Positions 1 through 5,413 of a DNA stretch of 5,413 nucleotides are shown here, one piece after another. Numbering within the stretch: the first letter of the stretch is position 1; each line of letters opens with the position of its first letter. The notes under the pieces are model-generated. The model was not told the origin of the DNA. It saw only the letters and a list, made by a program, of their open reading frames with translations, and did no database searches. Origin of the DNA: Pseudomonadales bacterium (GTDB lineage Bacteria > Pseudomonadota > Gammaproteobacteria > Pseudomonadales > UBA7239); the NCBI GenBank assembly GCA_020443005.1, contig JAGRJA010000287.1, forward strand, positions 1 to 5,413, written 5' to 3'. Both the position numbers and the translations under genes were made by a program.

Positions 1-1128
1 TCTTGCCTGAATATTTTCTTCGGTCTTATCGGCGGCACGATCACCAAAAACGGGTGCCAGCGTTTCCATAAACACATCGTAAATCGGCTCAATGGAGAGA
101 CGATGAAAACTGACACCAAGGGTTTCTGCCTGCTTGCGGGCATCTTCCTCGCTCATTGACGATGTATAGCGAAAAGGCATCATAATAGCCTCAACCCTTG
201 CTGCACCAATGGCATCCACCGCAATCGCCAGTGTCAGTGCGGAATCGATACCACCAGACAAACCCAGCACCACGCCGGGAAAGCCGTTCTTGTCAACATA
301 TTCCCGAAGCCCAAGCACCAGCGCCTCATAAACGGCCTTTTCACCAGTCATGACAGGAGAAGACGCTTGCAAAGCGGTTAAAACAAAACCCTGACCTTCA
401 GGCTTTGGGGAAACCTCGACAGGGAAGAGCCCTTCCCTGAAGGCCGGTGCCCGATAAACAACCTCGCCCTGCCCATCAACAGCCACAGAGCCGCCATCAA
501 ACACCAACTCGTCCTGCCCACCCACAGCATTGACATACAAAACCGGCAAGGCAGATTCACCGACCCTTTCGGCCAGCACACTTTCCCGTTGTTGCTGTTT
601 ACCCCGGTGAAAAGGTGATGCACTGATATTCAACAAAATATCGGCACCCGATTGCCTCGCCTGAGCCACTGGCTCAGAAAACCAGACATCTTCGCAAATA
701 CTCAGGGCAAAAACGCAACCATCCACTTCAAAACTCACGGCTTCGTTGCCCGCTTCGAAATACCGTTTCTCATCAAACACGCGATAGTTCGGCAACTTCT
801 GTTTGTGGTATTCCGCTACCCGGTTCCCCCGATGAAAAACGCCCACCGCATTGAACACACTGCCGGTGCTGACCCGGGGATAACCGACAACAATATAGGT
901 TTCTCCGCTGGCCTTGCACAGCTCAGCAAGCGCCTGCTCAATTCTCGGATGCAGGCTCGGCCTTAACAAAAGATCTTCCGGGGGATAGCCGGTAAGCGCC
1001 AACTCAGGAAATACAACAATCCGGGCCTGAAAATCCTTCACGGCTTGCGCGGTCATCGCTATTACCTTGCGGGTATTGCCCGGAATATCTCCGACCAATG
1101 AATTGATTTGTGCCAATACCAGCTTCAT
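1..1128 (-). CDS. nadE: Glutamine-dependent NAD+ synthetase, N-terminal 376 residues (3' end cut by window edge)
   Basis: This enzyme makes NAD+ from deamido-NAD+ and ATP in the cytoplasm, using ammonia released from glutamine by its own N-terminal nitrilase-type domain. Read on the minus strand, the frame is open from the ATG at 1128-1126 to the window edge. Residues 1-245 or so are the amidase domain. The Glu-Lys-Cys triad is visible as E42 in FPELALTGYPPEDLL, K109 in YHKQKLPNY and C145 in SICEDVW. ISASPFHRGKQ (168-177) is also typical of the family. The synthetase domain follows, with the ATP-pyrophosphatase loop LSGGIDSA at 290-297 and FRYTSSMS near 319-326. Two-domain bacterial NadE proteins are usually about 540-560 residues, so roughly the last 170 lie beyond the left edge. 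The start is supported by a GGAG seven bases upstream. It is transcribed divergently from pilS. Confidence 0.95.
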   Translation of the reverse strand, partial: MKLVLAQINSLVGDIPGNTRKVIAMTAQAVKDFQARIVVFPELALTGYPPEDLLLRPSLHPRIEQALAELCKASGETYIVVGYPRVSTGSVFNAVGVFHRGNRVAEYHKQKLPNYRVFDEKRYFEAGNEAVSFEVDGCVFALSICEDVWFSEPVAQARQSGADILLNISASPFHRGKQQQRESVLAERVGESALPVLYVNAVGGQDELVFDGGSVAVDGQGEVVYRAPAFREGLFPVEVSPKPEGQGFVLTALQASSPVMTGEKAVYEALVLGLREYVDKNGFPGVVLGLSGGIDSALTLAIAVDAIGAARVEAIMMPFRYTSSMSEEDARKQAETLGVSFHRLSIEPIYDVFMETLAPVFGDRAADKTEENIQAR

Positions 1129-1135
1129 GTCAAAA

Positions 1136-1139
1136 CTCC
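1136..1139 (-). promoter_or_regulatory. Ribosome binding site of nadE
   Basis: On the minus strand the sequence reads CGGAGTTTTGAC and then ATG. The GGAG core lies seven bases before the start codon, a standard Shine-Dalgarno spacing. This fixes the nadE start at 1128 and agrees with the family N terminus (MKLVLAQINSLVGD). Confidence 0.7.
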
Positions 1140-1166
1140 GGAACACCCGTTTCAATGGAAGGCGCT

Positions 1167-1195
1167 ATTGTGCGTCAAACACCGTGTTCAGGCAA
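1167..1195 (-). promoter_or_regulatory. Possible sigma-70 promoter for nadE
   Basis: On the minus strand a TTGCCT hexamer (1195-1190, four of six matches to the -35 consensus) is followed after 17 bases by CACAAT (1172-1167, four of six matches to the -10 consensus). Transcription would begin near 1160, about 30 bases before the nadE start codon. Both boxes are imperfect. A competing TTGACG-like -35 lies a little further downstream but has no convincing -10. This is a candidate only. Confidence 0.3.
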
Positions 1196-1209
1196 AGTGT
1201 TCATCGGCA

Positions 1210-1238
1210 GAATGAACAGGTAGAATAAGCGTTCATTC
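1210..1238. repeat. Perfect 8-bp inverted repeat with 13-base spacer, operator-like
   Basis: GAATGAAC at 1210-1217 is exactly complementary to GTTCATTC at 1231-1238. The 21-base centre-to-centre distance is about two helical turns, which would suit a dimeric or tetrameric regulator. It is too widely spaced and too AT-rich to be a convincing terminator, and no T-tract follows. It sits about 60 bases upstream of pilS and encloses a -10-like TAGAAT. Two more GTTCA copies lie just to its left, at 1186-1190 and 1199-1203. No regulator binding this motif is recognised by me. Confidence 0.5.
1221..1226 (+). promoter_or_regulatory. Candidate -10 box of the pilS promoter
   Basis: TAGAAT matches the sigma-70 -10 consensus at five of six positions and lies inside the spacer of the inverted repeat. 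Transcription would begin near 1233, leaving an untranslated leader of about 65 bases before pilS. The matching -35 is poor: TGTTCA at 1198-1203, 17 bases upstream, has three of six matches. The promoter may therefore need an activator, or be weak. No sigma-54 type element (GG and GC separated by ten bases) was found nearby. Confidence 0.35.
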
Positions 1239-1297
1239 GGTGTCGCGGGCAAGCCCCGGTCATACACACTGAAAACCCGGATTTCAGGCGAAAAACG

Positions 1298-2923
1298 ATG
1301 CAATCAACACCGGTTTATACAACCTACAGCACCTACACACTGATGAAGGTGTATTCGTATTACCGTTTATTACTCACATCGATTCTGTTGGCACTGTATT
1401 CAGGCAATATCGCGCCGACCATTCTTGGCGATAGCAATCCCAAATTGTACGGCTTTACTATCAGCATCTACTTCGTCCTGAACCTGATTACCCTGATCCG
1501 CTTGCTGAACAACCAGTTTAACCCCGACGACAAACAGCTTTTCATCATTTGCCTTATCGATATTGTTGCGCTCACTCTGCTCATGGATAGCAGTGGTGGA
1601 ATCAGTAGTGGAATCGGCTTGCTGATTTTTATTACGATTACTGCCAGCGCCCTGATCATGCAAGGGCAAATATGCACCTTCCTTGCCGCCATCGCCACGA
1701 TTGCCGTGATTGCGGAAAGTGTCGTCGATATTCTGTTTCACAACGCAAAACTGGACTTGTTAATGCCCAGTGGCCTGCTGGGTATTCTGATCTTCAGCGC
1801 TTCACTGGTTTTCCAGTATTTTGCGCGCAAGATGAGAATTGCTGCCGAACAGGCCGATATGCAAGCCCTGCTTGCCCAGCAATTACAAGAGCTGAACCAG
1901 CTTATCGTTCAGCGAATGCTGACCGGTATTATCGTTCTGTCACCACAAGGGCAAATTCGCCTTATCAACGACTCTGCCGGCCGACTTCTTGACTTGCCAG
2001 CCTATTACAATCTGGATGGCAAAAACAAAATCAATCTTGTCGATGTACCAGCCTTACAACAGCGATTTCTGGAATGGAAAGCCTCTCCGCACAGCCGCCT
2101 GAGCCCAATTCGCCTGAGAGAACATGGCCCTGAAGTACAACTGAGTTTTACCCAGCTTGAAAAAACCGACGACCCCGATGTGCTCATTTTTGTTGAAGAT
2201 ACGCGCCAGATCGCGCAGCAGGCCCAGCAAATGAAACTGGCCTCGCTCGGTCACCTCACCGCCAGTATCGCTCACGAAGTTCGCAACCCGCTGGGCGCTA
2301 TCAGCCATGCCGCGCAACTGCTTGCCGAATCCGAGGCTATCAGCAGCCACGATGTACGACTGACAGAAATCATCCAGAACCACTCGAAAAGGGTTAACCA
2401 GATCATTAAAAATGTTCTGCAGCTTTCGCGCAGAGCAAACCCCAAACCCGAAAAAATCTCACTGAAAGGCTGGCTGCAACGCTTTTCGGAAAGCTATCGT
2501 GAAACCCACAGCAGCGACAGCGAAATTGATATAAACCTTCAGTTTGCACGCGAAGACATTACCATTACCTTCGACCCCAGCCAGCTTGAGCAGGTGCTCA
2601 CAAATCTTGCCGACAACGGGCTGCGTTACAGCAAAAAAGCCACCGGCAAGGCCACCTTGACCCTGAGAGCCTATATCGACCGGTCTTTAGATATGCCCTG
2701 CCTCGATATCATCGACGACGGCCCCGGCATCAGCGCTGAAAACCAGTCAAAAATTTTTGAACCCTTTTTCACCACCGATTCGCGAGGCACCGGGCTTGGC
2801 CTCTATCTCTCGCGTGAAATCTGTGAAGCCAACCAGGCGAGGCTTGACTATCAGGGTTACTCTTCTCACGATCGAAGAAGCTGTTTTCAAATCAGTTTCG
2901 CCCATTCGGAAAAAACCTTTTAG
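1298..2923 (+). CDS. pilS: Sensor histidine kinase PilS, type IV pilus two-component system
   Basis: Inner-membrane kinase that phosphorylates PilR; in Pseudomonas aeruginosa it responds to the level of pilin in the membrane. The 541 residues compare with about 530 there. Six hydrophobic helices are visible near residues 21-42, 51-70, 79-97, 104-123, 125-147 and 155-175, followed by a Gln/Leu-rich probable coiled coil (180-205). A PAS-like domain (205-305) contains GIIVLSPQGQIRLIND. The H-box has the phosphorylated H326 in ASIAHEVRNPLG. The ATP-binding domain has N440 (N box, TNLADNGLRYS), DDGPGI at 473-478, FEPFFTT at 487-493 and GTGLGL at 497-502. All catalytic motifs are intact. The ATG at 1298 is preceded by a weak AGGCG (1286-1290). 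An alternative ATG at 1343 (Met16) has no visible ribosome site but would still leave all six helices. It is probably cotranscribed with pilR. Confidence 0.93.
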   Translation: MQSTPVYTTYSTYTLMKVYSYYRLLLTSILLALYSGNIAPTILGDSNPKLYGFTISIYFVLNLITLIRLLNNQFNPDDKQLFIICLIDIVALTLLMDSSGGISSGIGLLIFITITASALIMQGQICTFLAAIATIAVIAESVVDILFHNAKLDLLMPSGLLGILIFSASLVFQYFARKMRIAAEQADMQALLAQQLQELNQLIVQRMLTGIIVLSPQGQIRLINDSAGRLLDLPAYYNLDGKNKINLVDVPALQQRFLEWKASPHSRLSPIRLREHGPEVQLSFTQLEKTDDPDVLIFVEDTRQIAQQAQQMKLASLGHLTASIAHEVRNPLGAISHAAQLLAESEAISSHDVRLTEIIQNHSKRVNQIIKNVLQLSRRANPKPEKISLKGWLQRFSESYRETHSSDSEIDINLQFAREDITITFDPSQLEQVLTNLADNGLRYSKKATGKATLTLRAYIDRSLDMPCLDIIDDGPGISAENQSKIFEPFFTTDSRGTGLGLYLSREICEANQARLDYQGYSSHDRRSCFQISFAHSEKTF

Positions 2924-2935
2924 AAAGACAAGGAT
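2924..2935 (+). promoter_or_regulatory. pilS-pilR junction with poorly spaced ribosome site
   Basis: Only twelve bases separate the pilS TAG (2921-2923) from the pilR ATG (2936). The purine-rich stretch AAAGACAAGG holds the only Shine-Dalgarno-like core, AAGG at 2930-2933, which ends just two bases before the ATG, closer than usual. The junction codons are AAA GAC AAG GAT, none of which can serve as a start. The next internal methionine of PilR (M27) would remove the acidic pocket at D10-D11. The ATG at 2936 is therefore the right start, and translation probably depends on coupling to pilS. Confidence 0.5.
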
Positions 2936-4399
2936 ATGCCAGAAAAAACCGTACTTATTATCGACGACGAACCGGACATCAGGGAACTGCTGGAAATCAC
3001 GCTCGGCAGAATGAAACTTTCCACGCGCAGTGCCGAGGATATTGCCTCTGCAAAAGCACTGCTGGATTCACAACACTTCGACCTTTGTCTGACAGACATG
3101 AAGTTGCCTGACGGAAACGGTATTTCCCTGGTCGAACACATACAGCTCAAACACCCGGAACTGCCGGTTGCTGTTATCACCGCCTTTGGCAGCATGGATA
3201 TCGCCATCACGGCCTTGAAGGCCGGTGCGTTCGACTTCATTTCAAAACCGATCGATCTGGAAAACCTGCGTGGCATTGTACTGACCGCGCTCAACCTGCA
3301 AACAAAAACAGCTGACGATAACAGCGAAACCGGTCTGATCGGCAAAAGCAAGAGCATGCAGAATCTGCGCAACCAGATTTCCAAACTTTCCAGAAGCCAG
3401 GCACCCATTTTCATTCATGGTGAATCCGGTAGCGGCAAGGAACTTGCTGCACGCGCCATGCACCAGCAAGGCGCCCGGGCCAAGGCACCATTTATCGCCG
3501 TGAACTGCGGCGCCATTCCCGGCGAGTTAATGGAAAGCGAGTTCTTTGGCCATAAAAAAGGCAGCTTTACCGGGGCAATCGCCGACAAGGAAGGTCTTTT
3601 TCAGGCCGCTGACGGCGGCACATTGTTTCTCGATGAAGTTGCCGATCTTCCCATTGAAATGCAGGTAAAACTGCTTCGGGTGATACAGGAAAAAATGGTT
3701 CGACCGGTGGGCAGCGAACAGGAGCAGAAAGTTGATGTCCGAATCCTTTCGGCGTCTCACAAGAACCTGGAAACCGAAGTGGAAGCGCATCGTTTCCGAC
3801 AGGATCTTTTCTTTCGCATCAATGTCATCCAGCTGGATGTACCGCCATTAAGGGAGCGCAAAGACGACATTCTTTTACTGGCCGAGCTGTTTCTGAAAAA
3901 CTTTGCCGAGGAATCGGGCAATGCAACTGCCACACTCTCCGATGATGCTGTTGAAGCGCTTTTGTCCTACAACTTCCCCGGCAATGTCAGGGAGCTTGAA
4001 AACATTCTGGAACGCGCCTATACCCTGTGTGAAAACAACCTGATAGAAGCGCATGACCTTAACCTGAAAAAAACGGCAGGCATGGCCAGCCTGCCTTCAA
4101 CAGAAAAACCAGGGGCGGTATCGCCCGACTCGGTTTCATCATCCCGCCTTGACAATCATCAGATAGAAAACGCACAAGCTTCATCGGCTGACCTGAGCAA
4201 TCACCGACCAGCTCCAACTGACGATGCATTATTGTCTGGCTTTGATTCGCTTGAAAGCTACCTGGAAAGCATCGAAAAAAACATTCTCGAACAGGCGCTG
4301 CAGGAATGTCGATGGAACAAAACCGCCACCGCAAAAAGACTCGGCATGAGTTTCAGACAACTCCGCTACCGGCTGAAAAAGCTGGGTATTGAAGATTAA
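2936..4399 (+). CDS. pilR: Sigma-54-dependent response regulator PilR
   Basis: NtrC-family transcription activator, phosphorylated by PilS, which drives sigma-54 promoters such as that of the major pilin gene. The 487 residues fall into three domains. The receiver (1-125) has the acidic pair D10-D11, phosphoacceptor D54 in LTDMKLPDG, T82 and K104. The AAA+ domain (about 133-372) has Walker A GESGSGKE at 162-169, the sigma-54 contact loop GSFTGA at 209-214, Walker B TLFLDE at 229-234, the arginine-finger region FRQDLFFRIN at 287-296 and sensor II NFPGNVRELE at 346-355. A Fis-type helix-turn-helix lies at about 451-485. GSFTGA in place of the commoner GAFTGA is, from memory, normal for PilR. 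It is about 40 residues longer than the P. aeruginosa protein (445), largely through a linker near 378-440. It lies in the same frame as pilS and ends in a stop shared with the opposite-strand gene. Confidence 0.95.
   Translation: MPEKTVLIIDDEPDIRELLEITLGRMKLSTRSAEDIASAKALLDSQHFDLCLTDMKLPDGNGISLVEHIQLKHPELPVAVITAFGSMDIAITALKAGAFDFISKPIDLENLRGIVLTALNLQTKTADDNSETGLIGKSKSMQNLRNQISKLSRSQAPIFIHGESGSGKELAARAMHQQGARAKAPFIAVNCGAIPGELMESEFFGHKKGSFTGAIADKEGLFQAADGGTLFLDEVADLPIEMQVKLLRVIQEKMVRPVGSEQEQKVDVRILSASHKNLETEVEAHRFRQDLFFRINVIQLDVPPLRERKDDILLLAELFLKNFAEESGNATATLSDDAVEALLSYNFPGNVRELENILERAYTLCENNLIEAHDLNLKKTAGMASLPSTEKPGAVSPDSVSSSRLDNHQIENAQASSADLSNHRPAPTDDALLSGFDSLESYLESIEKNILEQALQECRWNKTATAKRLGMSFRQLRYRLKKLGIED
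4067..4255 (+). other. Low-complexity linker region inside PilR
   Basis: PilR residues 378-440 connect the AAA+ domain to the DNA-binding helices. They are rich in Ser, Ala, Pro, Asp and Asn (for example PGAVSPDSVSSSRLDNH) and contain no NtrC-family motif. The conserved region resumes near residue 440 with the helices leading to the helix-turn-helix. The frame stays open and codon use is not obviously different, so a frameshift is unlikely. It is most likely a flexible tether. Confidence 0.6.
4396..4399. other. Shared stop-codon palindrome TTAA between convergent pilR and thiO
   Basis: The self-complementary TTAA supplies the TAA stop of pilR (4397-4399, plus strand) and the TAA stop of the oxidase gene (4396-4398, minus strand). 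The two coding regions overlap by four bases, leaving no intergenic space. No GC-rich hairpin with a T-tract was found on either strand close to this point. Transcripts from the two sides therefore probably run into the opposite gene. Confidence 0.9.
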
Positions 4400-5413
4400 G
4401 CGCAATGACCATCCGGCAACAGTATTGAAATCAACTTTTCAACAGAAGCCGGGGCCGTCACCACGCCATTTCGATAATGCCCGGCACAAGCAAATACTCT
4501 CCGGCTGTCAGGCAAGGCCCCGATAAAGGGTATGCCATCATCGGTACCAGGCCTCAGGCCAGCCCACTGTTTTATCAACGCAGCCGGGGTGAACAAGCCC
4601 GATACACACTGTGCAAATGCCTGAAGCTCCCTGAGGGCAATCTCAGTCACACGCTTGTCAAAACCTGCATGCTCTACTGTACTGCCAACCAGCACCAGAC
4701 CATCTTTACGGGGAATAACATAACGGCCATTATGCAGTAACATATGCTCAAAACGCCCGACCGGAAGCCGGTACAGCAACATTTGTCCCTTTACCGGCTC
4801 TACCCTTACCGGCAATGCCGCTTTCAGCAATAAACCTGTCCACGCACCCGCGCAGAACACCACCTTCCCGGCACAATAGCGCTCACCCCTGTCTGTCACA
4901 ATACTGACATGATTCGCTGCTTCCCTGTAAGAACGCACCGGGGAATGCTGATGCACAACAACCCGCCCGTTGGCAGCCAGACTAGCCAGCAAAGCCCGGG
5001 TCAGGCGAGGGTTTCTGACCTGGGCGACTTCCGGCATAAACAAACAGGGCTTCCCTTGCTGTGTTTCATACAAGCCTGCAGCGGGCAAACCGTCCAGCAT
5101 CGAACCATAAAACCCGGAAACATACTGCTCGGCATGTGTTTCACACCATGATCGGGCTTCTGAAAGCTGCCCACCCGTCAGCACAAGACCTGTTTTTCGG
5201 TATTCAGGGTCAATACCGGTTTCTTGCAATAACGCTTCACAAAGCAAGGGGTACATCAGGCGCGATGTCGCAGAAAGTTGTTGCACCGGTTCAGGGTATT
5301 TCCACGGATAAAGCGGAGAAAGAATGCCGCCGCCTGCCCATGACGACTCAGCGGCACACACACCCTTCTCCAGCAAAATGACCGAAGCCCCTTTTTCAGC
5401 CAGCTTTCTGGCA
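4396..5413 (-). CDS. thiO: FAD-dependent glycine oxidase ThiO-like, N terminus cut by window edge
   Basis: A member of the D-amino-acid oxidase family. ThiO enzymes oxidise glycine to the imine needed for the thiamine thiazole ring, releasing hydrogen peroxide. The minus-strand frame is open to the window edge, giving 338 visible residues of an expected 360-370. The missing part should include the start codon and the GxGxxG dinucleotide-binding turn. Counting from the first complete codon, residues 10-17 (SVILLEKG) are the second beta strand with the FAD-ribose acid E15. SSWAGGGILSPLYPW (23-37) is the family flavin-binding motif, and VVFCAGAWTGLLL (184-196) is also typical. Near the C terminus LRPGTDDGIPFIG (286-298) carries the arginine matching the carboxylate-binding Arg of Bacillus glycine oxidase, followed by AGHYRNGVVTAPA. 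A TTG codon at 5376 should not be taken as the start, because conserved sequence continues upstream. Another amino-acid oxidase activity cannot be excluded. Confidence 0.85.
   Translation of the reverse strand, partial: ARKLAEKGASVILLEKGVCAAESSWAGGGILSPLYPWKYPEPVQQLSATSRLMYPLLCEALLQETGIDPEYRKTGLVLTGGQLSEARSWCETHAEQYVSGFYGSMLDGLPAAGLYETQQGKPCLFMPEVAQVRNPRLTRALLASLAANGRVVVHQHSPVRSYREAANHVSIVTDRGERYCAGKVVFCAGAWTGLLLKAALPVRVEPVKGQMLLYRLPVGRFEHMLLHNGRYVIPRKDGLVLVGSTVEHAGFDKRVTEIALRELQAFAQCVSGLFTPAALIKQWAGLRPGTDDGIPFIGALPDSRRVFACAGHYRNGVVTAPASVEKLISILLPDGHCA

Noticed and set aside
652..966. A 104-codon plus-strand open frame within the nadE region
   Set aside because: It is the opposite strand of conserved nitrilase-domain coding sequence of nadE, where the catalytic residues are clear, and it has no family resemblance of its own.
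1156..1173. TGG...TTGTGC resembling a sigma-54 -24/-12 promoter before pilS
   Set aside because: At the required spacing after the GG the bases are TG rather than GC, so the essential -12 element is missing.
2909..2917. A-rich run near the end of pilS as a programmed frameshift site
   Set aside because: The AAAAAAC heptamer is not in the frame phase required for -1 slippage, and pilR is already in the same frame as pilS, so a frameshift would not reach it.
2920..3414. A 164-codon open frame on the minus strand opposite the start of pilR
   Set aside because: It lies wholly antisense to the receiver and AAA+ coding sequence of an intact pilR, has low-complexity Ser/Leu/Arg composition typical of a shadow frame, and shows no recognisable domain.
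4425..4442. Inverted repeat TTGAAA / TTTCAA with a 6-base loop just downstream of pilR, considered as a terminator
   Set aside because: The stem is short and AT-rich, no T-tract follows on the plus strand, and it lies inside the thiO coding sequence.
5374..5376. TTG codon as the start of the thiO-like gene
   Set aside because: The frame stays open upstream to the window edge and encodes conserved FAD-binding sequence (RKLAEKGASVI), so the true start lies outside the window.

Overview
The window carries four protein-coding genes and one real intergenic gap, with the look of conserved gammaproteobacterial chromosome. GC content appears close to balanced by eye. The proteins resemble those of the Pseudomonas / Oceanospirillales / Cellvibrionales type. 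The best taxonomic clue is a type IV pilus regulator pair, pilS-pilR, sitting beside a thiO-like oxidase, an arrangement I remember from Pseudomonas. No species can be named from this sequence. I see no tRNA, rRNA, insertion sequence, integrase, CRISPR array or prophage gene.

Layout, left to right. Positions 1-1128, minus strand: the N-terminal 376 residues of a glutamine-dependent NAD+ synthetase (nadE), cut by the left edge. Positions 1129-1297: a 169-nt divergent intergenic region that must hold the promoters of both nadE and pilS. It contains a perfect 8-bp inverted repeat bracketing a good -10-like hexamer, within a cluster of GTTC/GAAC half-sites. Positions 1298-2923, plus strand: pilS, a six-helix membrane sensor kinase with PAS, DHp and HATPase parts. 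Positions 2936-4399, plus strand: pilR, its sigma-54-dependent response regulator, 12 nt downstream and in the same reading frame. Positions 4396-5413, minus strand: a thiO / glycine-oxidase-like FAD enzyme that converges on pilR, shares a TTAA stop palindrome with it, and is cut at its N terminus by the right edge.

How they work together: PilS and PilR form a two-component system. PilS at the inner membrane would phosphorylate PilR, which opens sigma-54 promoters, classically that of the major pilin gene pilA. The flanking genes are metabolic (the last step of NAD+ synthesis; glycine oxidation for the thiamine thiazole ring) and no direct link to piliation is visible.

I do not see an undescribed biological system here. 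The points worth a second look are small-scale: the palindromic operator-like region before pilS, the in-frame pilS/pilR junction with an EKT-encoding direct repeat on each side, the shared stop codons of pilR and thiO, and a long low-complexity linker in PilR.
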